A stretch of DNA of 64,000 nt from Candidatus Alistipes faecigallinarum (GCA_019115605.1 DXDG01000014.1:143150-207149); one strand, 5' to 3'; numbered from the stretch's first letter, positions 8,899-21,399 are shown. Program-made: numbers and translations. Notes: generated from the letters alone by a model not told the origin.

Positions 8899-10071
8899 TT
8901 ACATCCGGTCCATCAGCCGCTGCAGCCACAGCACGGGCCCCGTGCGCTCGACGTGCGAGAGGTGCCCCAGGCGGTGCAGCCTGCGGAAGAGCCGTCCCGA
9001 GGGCTTGAGCCGCCGCAGCGGGTAGTAGATGCCCGTGGTGATGATGACGCCCAGAAAAAGCACGAGATAGAGCTGCAGGTCGATCGGGGCGCCGGCGGCG
9101 TAGGCGGCCCACCAGGCCAGCACGACGAGCAGGTTGAGGGTCAGGATGACCGCGGTGGTCCCGGCGTGCGAGAATCCCAGCGAGATGAAGAGGTGGTGCA
9201 GGTGGGTCTTGTCGGGCCGGAAGGGGGAGCCGCCGCGCAGGATGCGGGCGCACATGACGCGCAGCGTGTCGAAGACCGGGAAGGCCAGGACGGCCAGCGT
9301 GAAGGGGATGAGCCCCATGTTCCGGTCGACATGGCGTTCGCAGGGCGTGCCGTCCTGGAGGGTCCGGATCACGAAGATCGCGATGACGATCCCCAGCACG
9401 AGGGTTCCGCCGTCGCCGATGAACATCTTCGAGCGCTTGCCGTAGACGTTGTGCAGGAAGAAGGGGACAAGGGCCCCGACCGAGACGGCGGCGAGGGTCG
9501 CCATCGAGGTGTCGCCCGCGCGGTGGAAGAGCCACCCGAACATGACGCAGGCCATGATGCAGTAGCCCGACGAGAGCCCGTCCACGCCGTCGATCAGGTT
9601 GATGGCGTTGATGATCCCCACGGCGGCGAAGAGGGTCAGCGGCACGGCGACTCCGGTGGGGATGGCATTGAGCCCCCAGAGTCCGTGGAAGTCGTTGAGC
9701 AGGTAGCCGCCGATGCCGGCCAGGCAGAGCACCGTGAGGATCTCGATCACCAGACGGACGTGGGGCGAGAGGCCCAGGATGTCGTCGATCGTGCCCGTGT
9801 AGAGCATGACGGTCATGGCCATGACGACGACCAGCATGTCGGCATCGGCCTCGAAGAGGCTCGAAACGCCGATGCCCGTGATGCCGCCCAGGAAGACGCA
9901 GATCCCGCCCAGGATTGGGATGGGGGTCCGCTGCAGCTTGCGGGCGTTGGGGACATCGACGATATCCTTCAGCCGGGCGATGCGGACCATCGTCGGGTGG
10001 GCGATGGCGACGCACAGCAGCGCCGTGAGAAACGGCAGCAGTATGGTTTGTGCGAAGAGGTGCGATCCCAT
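8899..10071 (-). CDS. WecA/TagO-like undecaprenyl-phosphate glycosyl-1-phosphate transferase
   Basis: A 390-residue polytopic protein of the MraY/WecA family. It joins a UDP-linked HexNAc-1-phosphate to undecaprenyl phosphate and so starts the lipid-linked repeat unit. Visible motifs are DVPNARKLQRTPIPILGG near the N-terminus, TIDDILG, NLIDGVDGLSSG (catalytic aspartates) and a HLHHLF motif in the cytoplasmic loop. About 11 membrane segments are apparent. The start MGSHLFAQ at 10071 replaces a longer non-hydrophobic reading. It lies directly after the UpxY-type gene, the usual first enzyme position in such operons. GlcNAc specificity is likely but not proven. Confidence 0.93.
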   Translation of the reverse strand: MGSHLFAQTILLPFLTALLCVAIAHPTMVRIARLKDIVDVPNARKLQRTPIPILGGICVFLGGITGIGVSSLFEADADMLVVVMAMTVMLYTGTIDDILGLSPHVRLVIEILTVLCLAGIGGYLLNDFHGLWGLNAIPTGVAVPLTLFAAVGIINAINLIDGVDGLSSGYCIMACVMFGWLFHRAGDTSMATLAAVSVGALVPFFLHNVYGKRSKMFIGDGGTLVLGIVIAIFVIRTLQDGTPCERHVDRNMGLIPFTLAVLAFPVFDTLRVMCARILRGGSPFRPDKTHLHHLFISLGFSHAGTTAVILTLNLLVVLAWWAAYAAGAPIDLQLYLVLFLGVIITTGIYYPLRRLKPSGRLFRRLHRLGHLSHVERTGPVLWLQRLMDRM

Positions 10072-10159
10072 GTGAGCGCTTGGATTCGGACGCTCCGCCC
10101 GGGGAGGGGCGGCGTCCGGGTGAAACAACGGAATAATAGGGTGCCTTCGGGGTCTCCGG

Positions 10160-10702
10160 TCAGGGAATCTTTTCGATCTGCGAGGCGCGCAGCGAGGTCG
10201 TGGCGACGGCCGCGATGCCCTCGATCGAGACGACGACGCGGCATTCGCGGGCCTGCCGGATCCGGAGCAGGATCCCCTCGACCCCGGCGAAGAGCCCCTC
10301 CGTGATGCGCACGCGGTCGCCCTTTGCGAGAGCCGCCTCCGAAGGGGCGAGGTAGAGCGGCTGCGCCTCGATCCGCCCGGCGACGGCCATGAAGTGGCGC
10401 ATCTGGACCTCGGGAACGGTCATGGGGCGGTGCAGCCCCTCGTCGGTCTGCATCACATAGCGGAGCATCGGCAGGCGGAAGGTCTTCAGCTCGTCGATCA
10501 CCCGCTTGGTCGTGCGCACGAAGATGTAGTTGTGCAGGGCCGCCTCGCGGACCGTGCAGTAGCGGCCCCTGCGGTCGCGGCGCCGGACCATGCGTTCGGG
10601 GACGAAGGTCTCGATGCCGAGGTGCAGCAGGGCCTCCTTGGTCGGAAGCTCCCGCTGGTAGGTAACGCGCAGGACATACCAGGCTCCCTGTGGGTCGATC
10701 AT
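10160..10702 (-). CDS. UpxY/NusG-like transcription antiterminator
   Basis: A 180-residue NusG-type protein. The NGN domain (residues about 8-105) begins WYVLRVTYQRE, contains VPERMVRRRDRRGR, and is followed by LHNYIFVRTT. A KOW domain (about 128-165) begins KGDRVRITEGLFAGVEG. This is the plan of the UpxY antiterminators that head Bacteroides capsule operons and stop RNA polymerase ending early in the leader. The start MIDPQGAWYVL at 10702 was chosen because longer readings would begin upstream of the promoter at 10888-10919. It is the first gene of the polysaccharide operon; no UpxZ partner is visible. Confidence 0.92.
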   Translation of the reverse strand: MIDPQGAWYVLRVTYQRELPTKEALLHLGIETFVPERMVRRRDRRGRYCTVREAALHNYIFVRTTKRVIDELKTFRLPMLRYVMQTDEGLHRPMTVPEVQMRHFMAVAGRIEAQPLYLAPSEAALAKGDRVRITEGLFAGVEGILLRIRQARECRVVVSIEGIAAVATTSLRASQIEKIP

Positions 10703-10887
10703 GGCAACGGATTTTCGGTTTTGGAGGCCGGGGTGTCCGAACGGAGGATTTTTTTCGCGGCGGACATTCCCCGGGGACGTCGATCCCCGTATAATTCTCG
10801 GAAAATCAACTGTTTGCACATCTTCCACGCGGAAGAATCCCTCTCGGATACGCCGCATCTCCTTTCGGCCGGAGCGGCGGCGTGGAA

Positions 10888-10919
10888 CAAATGTAGGTAA
10901 AAAAAAACGAACAGCCAAA
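10888..10919 (-). promoter_or_regulatory. Consensus Bacteroidetes promoter for the polysaccharide operon
   Basis: On the minus strand a TTTG (10916-10919) is followed after exactly 20 bases by TACATTTG (10888-10895). This fits the Bacteroidetes sigma-ABfr consensus TTTG-N19-21-TAnnTTTG. Transcription should start near 10881 and give a leader of about 180 bases before the UpxY start. Confidence 0.8.
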
Positions 10920-11104
10920 CATTTCCCGGGGATAAAAAATGCACACAATAATTTGAAAGTCAATAAGTTGTGTGTTTCGTCGCGGGACGTTTCCCGCCCG
11001 GTTCGCCGGGTGGGCGGAACGGCCCCCGGCCGTGGCGGAAACGGATTTATGAATGGCCGGATCGGGCGGTGCGGAGCGGTGTGCAGCCGTCGTGAAACGC
11101 ACCG

Positions 11105-11139
11105 AAAAAAGAGAGGAACCGGATTTTCCGGCTCCTCTC
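11105..11139 (-). terminator. Rho-independent terminator after pth
   Basis: A GC-rich stem from 11111-11139 has arms GAGAGGA/TCCTCTC and CCGGA/TCCGG, with one mismatch and a 3-base loop. On the minus strand it is followed by six T at 11110-11105. It ends the rplY-pth transcript before the polysaccharide-operon promoter. Confidence 0.85.
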
Positions 11140-11174
11140 GGCGGGTTTTTTCGCGGGGCGGGTTCGCTCCGCGG

Positions 11175-11738
11175 CTATTTTTTGTTGTAGTTGTTCATCG
11201 TCATGGCGCATCCGACGGTTGCAAACGAGCGGATGGCCTCGGTGAAGAGCTTGAGCCGCTCGGGCATGGCCCGGAGCTCCTCGTCGGTCCACTCGCCGAG
11301 GACATACTCCACCTGGTGTCCCCGGGGGAAGTCGCCGCCGATGCCGAAGCGCATGCGGGCGAACTCCTCCGTGCCGAGCAGCTCGGCGATGTTCTTCAGG
11401 CCGTTGTGGCCTCCGGCGCTCCCTTTCGGGCGGAGGCGCAGCGTGCCGAAGGGCAGGGCGATGTCGTCGGAGATGACCAGCAGGTTTTCGGGAGCGATCT
11501 TCTCGGCCTCCATCCAGTAGCGCACGGCCTTGCCCGAGAGGTTCATGTAGGTCGAGGGCTTGAGCAGCAGCAGCGTGCGGCCCTTGTACCGCACCTCGGC
11601 CATGTCGCCGTAGCGCACGGTGGTAAAAACAGCGTTGGACGCCTCTGCGAGGGCGTCCAACACCTTGAATCCGATGTTGTGGCGGGTTCCGGCATACTCC
11701 ATGCCGATGTTACCCAGCCCAACAATGAGGTATTTCAT
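11175..11738 (-). CDS. pth: Peptidyl-tRNA hydrolase
   Basis: A 187-residue enzyme that frees tRNA from peptidyl-tRNA dropped by stalled ribosomes. The N-terminal [21 protein letters not shown] matches the family, with the catalytic histidine in TRHN at about residue 20. [15 protein letters not shown] and [14 protein letters not shown] are the other signature segments. ATG at 11738. It lies 13 bases downstream of rplY, an arrangement often kept in bacteria, and is followed by a strong terminator. Confidence 0.97.
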   Translation of the reverse strand: MKYLIVGLGNIGMEYAGTRHNIGFKVLDALAEASNAVFTTVRYGDMAEVRYKGRTLLLLKPSTYMNLSGKAVRYWMEAEKIAPENLLVISDDIALPFGTLRLRPKGSAGGHNGLKNIAELLGTEEFARMRFGIGGDFPRGHQVEYVLGEWTDEELRAMPERLKLFTEAIRSFATVGCAMTMNNYNKK

Positions 11739-11751
11739 CGTCTACGGGCGA

Positions 11752-12327
11752 CTATTTCGCGGCAGCGGCATCGGCACCGCGCGAAGCACGGGTTACGCGG
11801 ACGGCGCATACGGCGGTCGTTGCGGGGGTTACGAAGCGCAGGTTCTCGAACTGGAGGTCGCCTACGAAGATCGTCTTGCCCACGCCCAGCGGCGTAACGT
11901 CCACGACGATCTCGTCGGGAAGGTTCTCTACCAGGGCGCTCACGGTGAGCTTGCGGGCCGAGAGGACGAGCTTGCCGCCGACCTTCACGCCCTCGGCCGT
12001 ACCGGTCAGACGTACGGGGATGGCGATCGATACGGGCTTGCCCTCGGCGATGCGGTAGAAATCCAGGTGGAGGATCTCCTCGCGTACGGGGTGGAACTGG
12101 GCCTCACGCAGTACGGCCTGCTCCTTCTTGCCGTCGAAGTCGAACTCCACGATGTAGGAGTTGGGGGTGTAGATCAGGGGCTTGATCTCGCGGGGATCCA
12201 CGGAGAACATCTCCGTCTCACCGTTTCCGCACAGTACGCAGGGGATCATGCCCTCGCGACGTACGGCCTTGGCGGCCTTCTTGCCGAAATCGGCGCGCTT
12301 CACGGCCTTTACCGAAATGGTTTTCAT
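11752..12327 (-). CDS. rplY: 50S ribosomal protein L25 (Ctc form)
   Basis: A 191-residue L25/Ctc protein that binds 5S rRNA in the large subunit. The N-terminal L25 domain (about 1-90) includes VRREGMIPCVLCGNG and HLDFYRI. A C-terminal TL5-type beta domain follows, with IPVRLTGTAEGVKVGGKL and ENLPDEIVVDVT. The tail is alanine-rich. ATG at 12327. It is co-transcribed with pth from a -7 box at 12441-12448. Confidence 0.97.
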   Translation of the reverse strand: MKTISVKAVKRADFGKKAAKAVRREGMIPCVLCGNGETEMFSVDPREIKPLIYTPNSYIVEFDFDGKKEQAVLREAQFHPVREEILHLDFYRIAEGKPVSIAIPVRLTGTAEGVKVGGKLVLSARKLTVSALVENLPDEIVVDVTPLGVGKTIFVGDLQFENLRFVTPATTAVCAVRVTRASRGADAAAAK

Positions 12328-12440
12328 GGTGTTGTAAAGTTTTTAAAGTGTTACCTGCGGCGGTTCTCAATGCCCGCGGCGCGGAGGCGCGTATCCGGCC
12401 TTTCCGCGGGCGTGCATCCCAATTCCGCCTGTTTCGGGTG

Positions 12441-12448
12441 CAAAGATA
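12441..12448 (-). promoter_or_regulatory. Probable -7 box for rplY-pth
   Basis: The minus strand reads TATCTTTG, a full match to TAnnTTTG, about 115 bases upstream of the rplY start. The expected -33 position about 20 bases away holds only TTTT, so this rests mainly on the -7 match and position. Confidence 0.55.
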
Positions 12449-12482
12449 GCCAAATTCTTCAGAATGAAAAAACTGGACGTGA

Positions 12483-16049
<3,567 letters not shown>

Positions 16050-16072
16050 AATCCGAAAAACCTTTTCCATCC

Positions 16073-18130
16073 ATGAAACCGATCCTTTCCCGCCTTGCGG
16101 CCTTCGGCGGCCTTCTGCTGCTCGCGGCCTGCGGCACGACACCTCCTCCCGCGCCCTACGGCGCCCTGCCGACGCCCGGGCAGGTTGCCTGGCAGCGCAT
16201 GGAGATGAACCTTTTCGTCCACTTCGGGCCCAACACCTTCACCGACTCGGAGTGGGGCGACGGCCGCGAGGATGTCGATGTCTTCGCCCCCACGGCGCTC
16301 GACTGCCGCCAGTGGGCGGCCATCGCCCGTCAGGCGGGCATGAAGGGGATCATCCTTACGGCCAAGCATCACGACGGATTCTGCCTCTGGCCCAACCCCG
16401 CAAGCCGCCATACCGTGGCCCAGAGCGCCTGGCGCGACGGGCAGGGCGACGTGCTGCGCGAGCTTTCGGAGGCGTGCCGCGCGTACGGGCTCAAGTTCGG
16501 CGTCTACATCTCGCCGTGGGACCGCAACGACCCCTCCTACGGCACGGACGGTTACAACGAGGTCTTCTGCCGCACGCTTGAGAGCGCCCTGGGCAGCTAC
16601 GGTGAGGTCTTCGAACAGTGGTTCGACGGCGCCTGCGGCGAGGGCCCCAACGGCAAGCGGCAGGTCTACGACTGGGCGCGTTATCACGAGACGGTCTACC
16701 GCCTCCAGCCCGGGGCGGTGATCTTCAGCGACACGGGCCCCGGCTGCCGCTGGATCGGCAACGAGGCGGGCATGGCGGGCCGCACCTGCTGGTCGCGCCT
16801 CGACACGACGGGCTTCGGGCCGGGCGCCGGCCCGGCGCGCGACACGCTCCGCTGCGGCAACATGCGCGGCGAGGCGTGGATCCCCGGCGAGGCCGACGTC
16901 TCGATCCGCCCGGGGTGGTTCTACCGCGCCTCGGAGGATGACCGCGTGAAGTCGCTCGCCGAGCTGCTCAGGATCTACTATGCCAGCGTGGGCCGCAACT
17001 CCCTGCTGCTGCTCAACGTCCCCGCGGACCGTCGGGGCCTCCTTCCGGCGGTCGATTCCGTGCGTCTTGTGGAGTTCCGCGCGGCGCTCGATACGATCTT
17101 TGCGCGCAACCTGGCCCAGGGGGCCCGCATCGAGGCGTCGAATACCCGCGGCGGCGACCGCCGCTATGCCGCGGCAAACCTGCTGGACGATGACTTCGAC
17201 AGCTACTGGGCCACGGACGACACGGTGCGCAGCGCGACGCTGACGCTCCGCTTCGACGCGCCGCGGACCTTCAACCGCGTGCAGCTGCAGGAGTACATCC
17301 CCCTCGGGCAGCGCATCACCCGCTTCCGTATCGAGACGCTCGATGCGGCGGGCAACTGGTGCGAGGCGGCGCGCGAGACGACCGTCGGCTACAAGCGCAT
17401 CGTGCCGATCGCCCGGACGACGACCACGGCCCTGCGCCTCTCGATCGACGGGGCGCTGGACTGCCCCGTGCTCAACGGCGTGGGGCTCTACCTCGACGAG
17501 GTAACGCTCGACGCGCCCCTTGCCGAGCGCGACAAGCAAGGGCGCATCACGCTGACGGCGCCCGCCGGGGCCGAAATCCGCTATACGACGGACGGCACCG
17601 CGCCCACGGCCTCCTCGCCGCTTTACGAGGGGCCGGTCACGGAGGCGGGGCCCTGCCGCCTGCAGGCCCTCGCCCTCGACGGGAAGCGGAGCAGCAGCGT
17701 CGCAAGCTATGAGTGGGACATCGCTCCGGCGGCGTTCCGCGTCGTGGCCCCCGAGGGTGCCGACGGCGCGGCGGACGGCCTCCCGGATGACGGCGCCGAA
17801 CCGCTCACGCGCGGGGCGCTGCTCGACGCCGCGCAACCCCTCGTGCTCGACCTGGGCGGGGTGCACCGCCTCACGGGCTGCTTCTACGAGCCGCTTGCCG
17901 AAGGGCGCGGCGGCTGCCTGGTGCGTTACGACCTTTCGGTCAGCCGCGACGGGCGCACCTGGAACCGTGTGCGCAGCGGCGCCCTGTTCGACAACATCAT
18001 CAACTCGCCCGGACGCCGCACGGTGTCGTTCGATGCGCCGCTCGACGTCCGCTACCTGCGTCTGACACCCGTCGAGACGGGCTCCTCGCCCACCTACGGC
18101 GTCGGCGAATTCGGCGTGCTGACCCGCTGA
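16073..18130 (+). CDS. Lipoprotein alpha-L-fucosidase (GH29) with C-terminal binding domains
   Basis: A 685-residue lipoprotein; the lipobox LLAAC puts the modified cysteine at residue 20. The GH29 barrel (about 30-350) has HFGPNTF, TAKHHDGFCLWP and EQWFDGA, with D185 the likely nucleophile. After the barrel come a discoidin-like F5/8 type C domain (about 350-490), a chitobiase-type C-terminal segment with IRYTTDGTAPT (about 510-560), and a second discoidin-like region to the end. It removes terminal L-fucose. It follows the GH2 gene closely, so the two enzymes probably act in turn on the same host-type glycans. No transporter gene is in this cassette. Confidence 0.9.
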   Translation: MKPILSRLAAFGGLLLLAACGTTPPPAPYGALPTPGQVAWQRMEMNLFVHFGPNTFTDSEWGDGREDVDVFAPTALDCRQWAAIARQAGMKGIILTAKHHDGFCLWPNPASRHTVAQSAWRDGQGDVLRELSEACRAYGLKFGVYISPWDRNDPSYGTDGYNEVFCRTLESALGSYGEVFEQWFDGACGEGPNGKRQVYDWARYHETVYRLQPGAVIFSDTGPGCRWIGNEAGMAGRTCWSRLDTTGFGPGAGPARDTLRCGNMRGEAWIPGEADVSIRPGWFYRASEDDRVKSLAELLRIYYASVGRNSLLLLNVPADRRGLLPAVDSVRLVEFRAALDTIFARNLAQGARIEASNTRGGDRRYAAANLLDDDFDSYWATDDTVRSATLTLRFDAPRTFNRVQLQEYIPLGQRITRFRIETLDAAGNWCEAARETTVGYKRIVPIARTTTTALRLSIDGALDCPVLNGVGLYLDEVTLDAPLAERDKQGRITLTAPAGAEIRYTTDGTAPTASSPLYEGPVTEAGPCRLQALALDGKRSSSVASYEWDIAPAAFRVVAPEGADGAADGLPDDGAEPLTRGALLDAAQPLVLDLGGVHRLTGCFYEPLAEGRGGCLVRYDLSVSRDGRTWNRVRSGALFDNIINSPGRRTVSFDAPLDVRYLRLTPVETGSSPTYGVGEFGVLTR

Positions 18131-18160
18131 CCGGCGGTTCCGCGGCGACGCCCCTGACAA

Positions 18161-18200
18161 AAGAAGAGGAGCGACCTGACAAAAGGTCGCTCCTCTTCTT
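18161..18200. terminator. Perfect 16-bp hairpin between convergent genes
   Basis: Arms at 18161-18176 and 18185-18200 pair perfectly around an 8-base loop (TGACAAAA). It lies between the fucosidase (+) and galE (-) stops. On the minus strand it is followed by TTTT; on the plus strand no clear T run follows. It probably terminates in both directions. Confidence 0.75.
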
Positions 18201-18237
18201 GATGATGGCCGGACGGGTTCCGTGCCGGCTCTCTTGT

Positions 18238-19263
18238 CTATTTTTCGCGCAGGTGCTGCTCCCACTTCCAGGCCGAGGCGAGCGTCTCGTCGAGCGTCCG
18301 CTCGGCCTTCCAGCCCAGCTCGTTGTTGGCCAGCGTCGGGTCGGCCCAGATGGCCACGATGTCGCCCTCGCGGCGCGGCGCGATGCGGTAGTTGAGCTTC
18401 AGGTGGTTGACCTCCTCGAAGCGGTGTACCAGTTCGAGCACCGAGACGCCGCGTCCCGTGCCGATGTTGAAGACCTCGTAGGAGCCCTTGCTGCGCCCTT
18501 CGATCATGCGGCCGATGGCGGCCACATGCGCCCGTGCAAGGTCCACGACGTCGATGTAGTCGCGGATGCACGATCCGTCGGGTGTCGGGTAGTCGTCGCC
18601 GAAGACCGAGAGGCACTCGCGGATGCCGGCGGCCGTCTGCGTGATGTAGGGCACGAGGTTCTGCGGCACGCCGCGCGGCAGCTCGCCGATCAGGGCCGAG
18701 GGGTGTGCGCCGATGGGGTTGAAGTAGCGCAGGGCGATGCCCTTCATCCCCTCGTAGGCGCCGACCGAGTCGCGGAGGATATCCTCGCACATCTGCTTCG
18801 TGTTGCCGTAGGGCGAGGTGGCCGGCTTGCGCGGCGTCTGCTCCGTGACGGGTTGTTTGTCGGGCTCGCCGTAGACGGTGCACGACGAGGAGAAGACGAT
18901 GTTGTGGCGTCCGTATTCGCGCATGAGCGCGATGACGTTCATGAACGAGGTGAGGTTGTTGCGGTAGTACTCCAGGGGCTTGTGGACCGATTCGTTCACG
19001 GCCTTCGAGGCCGCGAAGTGGATCACCGAGTCGAACGCGTACTGCTCGAAGACCTTGCGGAAGGCCGCCTCGTCGCAGCAGTCGGCCTCGACGAAGGGGA
19101 CCTCGACGCCCGTGATCTTGCGGACGCCCTCGACGGCGCCGATCTCGCTGTTGGAGAGGTTGTCGACGATGACCACGTCGTATCCGGCGCGGATCAGCTC
19201 CACGGCGGTGTGCGAACCGATGTAACCGGCTCCGCCGCTGACCAAAACAGAGGGTTTGCTCAT
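18238..19263 (-). CDS. galE: UDP-glucose 4-epimerase
   Basis: A 341-residue extended SDR that interconverts UDP-glucose and UDP-galactose. The NAD-binding GGAGYIGS is at residues 10-17, SSSCTVYG at 125-132, and the catalytic Y152xxxK156 lies in PYGNTK; RYFNPIGAHPS is also diagnostic. The start MSKPSVLVSG at 19263 lies just downstream of its -7 box; longer readings would begin upstream of that promoter. It converges with the beta-galactosidase/fucosidase pair, which fits use of released galactose or supply of UDP-galactose for surface glycans. Confidence 0.96.
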   Translation of the reverse strand: MSKPSVLVSGGAGYIGSHTAVELIRAGYDVVIVDNLSNSEIGAVEGVRKITGVEVPFVEADCCDEAAFRKVFEQYAFDSVIHFAASKAVNESVHKPLEYYRNNLTSFMNVIALMREYGRHNIVFSSSCTVYGEPDKQPVTEQTPRKPATSPYGNTKQMCEDILRDSVGAYEGMKGIALRYFNPIGAHPSALIGELPRGVPQNLVPYITQTAAGIRECLSVFGDDYPTPDGSCIRDYIDVVDLARAHVAAIGRMIEGRSKGSYEVFNIGTGRGVSVLELVHRFEEVNHLKLNYRIAPRREGDIVAIWADPTLANNELGWKAERTLDETLASAWKWEQHLREK

Positions 19264-19291
19264 TTTGATGCGATTTTTGATATTCGATTCC

Positions 19292-19299
19292 CAAAGATA
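19292..19299 (-). promoter_or_regulatory. Probable -7 box for galE
   Basis: The minus strand reads TATCTTTG, a full consensus match, 28 bases upstream of the ATG. A GTTG (three of four bases of the -33 TTTG) lies 20 bases further upstream, at 19320-19323. Confidence 0.6.
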
Positions 19300-19521
19300 G
19301 GGTTTTTTTCGCGGGCGGGCAACATCCCGGCGGAAAACCTTGCGGCGGTGCGGCGGTTTTGCCCGCGTCCGGTTTGCCGCGGGGTGCAAACCGCGCCGCA
19401 GGGGCCGCGGAGGGCGTTCGTGCGCCGCGCCGCCCGCCCCTGCGGCACGTGCCGCTGACGAATTGTAACCCCGAAAGCGAAAAAAATGGCACGAAAGTGG
19501 CGGTTTCTCCGAAAATAGTTG

Positions 19522-19529
19522 TACATTTG
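19522..19529 (+). promoter_or_regulatory. Probable -7 box for kbl
   Basis: TACATTTG fits TAnnTTTG and lies 50 bases before the kbl ATG. No TTTG was found at the proper -33 spacing. Confidence 0.55.
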
Positions 19530-19579
19530 TAACAGACTGATAGTTTACCTGCGATCTTTCATCAAAAAATTAAGAGAAT

Positions 19580-20767
19580 ATGTACGGTAAAATCAAAGAA
19601 CACCTGCAGCGGGAACTCGCCGAAATCGAGGCTGCAGGGCTCTACAAGAAGGAGCGTGTCATCACCTCGCCCCAGCGGACCGAGATCGAGGTGGCCGGCC
19701 GTCCGGTGCTGAACTTCTGCGCCAACAACTACCTGGTGCTCTCCGACAACAAGCGCCTGATCGAGGCGGCCAAGCGGACGATGGACGCCCGCGGCTTCGG
19801 CATGTCGTCCGTGCGCTTCATCTGCGGCTGCCAGGATATCCACAAGGAGCTTGAGCGGGCTATCGCCGACTACTTCGGCACGGAGGACACGATTCTCTAC
19901 GCCGCCTGCTTCGACGCCAACGGCGGAGTCTTCGAGCCGCTCTTCACGCAGGAGGACGCCATCATCTCCGATGCGCTGAACCACGCCTCGATCATCGACG
20001 GCGTGCGCCTGTGCAAGGCTGTGCGCTACCGCTATGCCAATGCCGACATGGCCGAGCTGGAGAAGTGCCTCAAGCAGGCGCAGGCCCAGCGTTTCCGCAT
20101 CATCTGCACCGACGGCGTCTTCTCGATGGACGGCAACGCCGCGCCGCTGGACCGCATCTGCGAGCTGGCCGAGAAGTACGACGCGCTGGTGATGGTCGAC
20201 GAGTGCCACTCGGCCGGCGTGCTCGGCAAGACGGGCCGCGGCATCACCGAACTCTACGACCTGCGCGGCAAGGTCGATATCCTCACCGGTACGCTGGGCA
20301 AGGCCTTCGGCGGCGCCGTGGGCGGCTTCACGACGGGCCGCAAGGAGATCATCGACATGCTGCGCCAGCGTTCGCGCCCCTACCTGTTCTCCAACTCGCT
20401 GCCCCCCGCCGTGGTGGGTGCCGGCATCGAGATGTTCAGGATGCTGGCCGAGAGCAACGAACTGCACGACCGTCTGGTTGCCAACGTCGAGCACTTCCGC
20501 AAGGGCATGATGGCCGCCGGTTTCGACATCAAGCCCACGCAGTCGGCCATCTGCGCCGTGATGCTCTACGACGCGAAGCTCTCGCAGGACTTCGCCGCAC
20601 GGCTGCAGGAGGAGGGTGTCTTCGTTACGGGCTTCTACTATCCGGTGGTTCCGAAGGGACAGGCGCGTATCCGCGTGCAGGTGTCGGCCGGACATACGAC
20701 CGAGCAGCTCGACCGCTGCATCGCGGCCTTCACGAAGGTAGGCAAGGAGTTGAACGTTCTCAAATAA
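19580..20767 (+). CDS. kbl: Glycine C-acetyltransferase (2-amino-3-ketobutyrate CoA ligase)
   Basis: A 395-residue PLP enzyme of the alpha-oxoamine synthase family. With CoA it splits 2-amino-3-ketobutyrate into glycine and acetyl-CoA, the second step of threonine breakdown. The N-terminus with LNFCANNYLVLSDN and the FGMSSVRFICG segment are specific for Kbl. DECHSAG (207-213) holds the cofactor aspartate, and K241 in TLGKAFGG is the Schiff-base lysine. ATG at 19580. No threonine dehydrogenase gene is adjacent. An AsnC/Lrp regulator follows 10 bases downstream. Confidence 0.95.
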   Translation: MYGKIKEHLQRELAEIEAAGLYKKERVITSPQRTEIEVAGRPVLNFCANNYLVLSDNKRLIEAAKRTMDARGFGMSSVRFICGCQDIHKELERAIADYFGTEDTILYAACFDANGGVFEPLFTQEDAIISDALNHASIIDGVRLCKAVRYRYANADMAELEKCLKQAQAQRFRIICTDGVFSMDGNAAPLDRICELAEKYDALVMVDECHSAGVLGKTGRGITELYDLRGKVDILTGTLGKAFGGAVGGFTTGRKEIIDMLRQRSRPYLFSNSLPPAVVGAGIEMFRMLAESNELHDRLVANVEHFRKGMMAAGFDIKPTQSAICAVMLYDAKLSQDFAARLQEEGVFVTGFYYPVVPKGQARIRVQVSAGHTTEQLDRCIAAFTKVGKELNVLK

Positions 20768-20777
20768 AACCGCAAAC

Positions 20778-21272
20778 ATGCACCCGACCATGACGAAAGT
20801 AGCCTTGGATGCGATCGATCGCAAGATCCTCAAGTTCCTGATCAAGAACGCCCGCATGCCGTTCCTGGAGATCGCCCGCGAGTGCGGCATCTCGGGAGCC
20901 GCCATCCACCAGCGTATCCGCAAGCTCGACGAGGCCGGCGTGATCCTCGGCAGCCGTCTTGTGGTGAATCCCAAGATGATGGGCTTCGACGTCTGCGCCC
21001 ACGTGAGCATCACGCTGCGCGACCCGAAGCTCCTCTCGGAGGCCATCGAGGAGCTGAAGAAGGTTCCCGAGATCGTGGAGTGCCACTTCATCACCGGTGC
21101 CGGCAACATCCTCGTCAAGCTCTACTGCGTGGACAACGAGCACCTCATGCGCACGATCTTCGACGGAATCCTGCACATCCAGGGCCTCGCCTCCACCGAG
21201 ACCTTCATCTCGCTGCAGGAGGTCTTCCAGCGCGAGATCAACATCGACTTCATCGAGGACAGGCTTCAGTAA
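20778..21272 (+). CDS. AsnC/Lrp family transcriptional regulator
   Basis: A 164-residue feast/famine regulator. The N-terminal helix-turn-helix (about 10-60) has the family pattern LDAIDRKILKFLIKNAR followed by EIARECGISGAAIHQRIRKL. The C-terminal RAM ligand-binding domain (about 75-150) follows. Two ATG codons, at 20778 and 20790, are both plausible; the first is used here. It follows kbl closely and ends in a strong terminator, so it may sense an amino acid such as glycine, threonine or a branched-chain residue and control this pair. The ligand is unknown. Confidence 0.92.
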   Translation: MHPTMTKVALDAIDRKILKFLIKNARMPFLEIARECGISGAAIHQRIRKLDEAGVILGSRLVVNPKMMGFDVCAHVSITLRDPKLLSEAIEELKKVPEIVECHFITGAGNILVKLYCVDNEHLMRTIFDGILHIQGLASTETFISLQEVFQREINIDFIEDRLQ

Positions 21273-21296
21273 CGGGCCGTCTCTCCGGAATAGGGC

Positions 21297-21332
21297 AACG
21301 CCGGATTCCCGCAGGGGAATCCGGCGTTTTTT
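21297..21332 (+). terminator. Rho-independent terminator after the AsnC-type gene
   Basis: Perfect stem CGCCGGATTCCC/GGGAATCCGGCG (21299-21310 and 21315-21326), extended by AA/TT on the outside, with loop GCAG and then six T (21327-21332). Confidence 0.93.
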
Positions 21333-21399
21333 CGTGTGCGGCGGCCGACCGCGGTCCCCGGGGCTCCGAAGTCTGCCGCACGGCGGTTTTCCGACTGCG

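Larger units (their letters stand above)
10703..11174. other. Gene-free region: polysaccharide-operon leader, promoter and pth terminator
   Basis: This 472-base stretch holds no convincing gene. From right to left on the minus strand it contains the pth terminator (11105-11139), an AT-rich block upstream of the operon promoter (10888-10919), and the transcribed leader. The first bases of the leader can fold: CGCCGC and CTCC at 10851-10862 pair with GGAG and GCGGCG at 10871-10882, around an 8-base loop. Smaller hairpins follow. No long inverted repeats that would mark an invertible promoter were seen. Confidence 0.6.
19264..19579. other. Divergent promoter region between galE and kbl
   Basis: The 316 bases hold no gene. 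The galE -7 box is at 19292-19299 (minus strand) and the kbl -7 box at 19522-19529 (plus strand). Between them lies a GC-rich stretch, about 19310-19465, in which no repeat or conserved structure was noticed. Confidence 0.6.

Noticed and set aside
10703..11100. Invertible capsule promoter
   Set aside because: Short CCCGGG-containing sequences flank the promoter at about 10768 and 10925, but they are not a proper long inverted pair, and no invertase gene is nearby.
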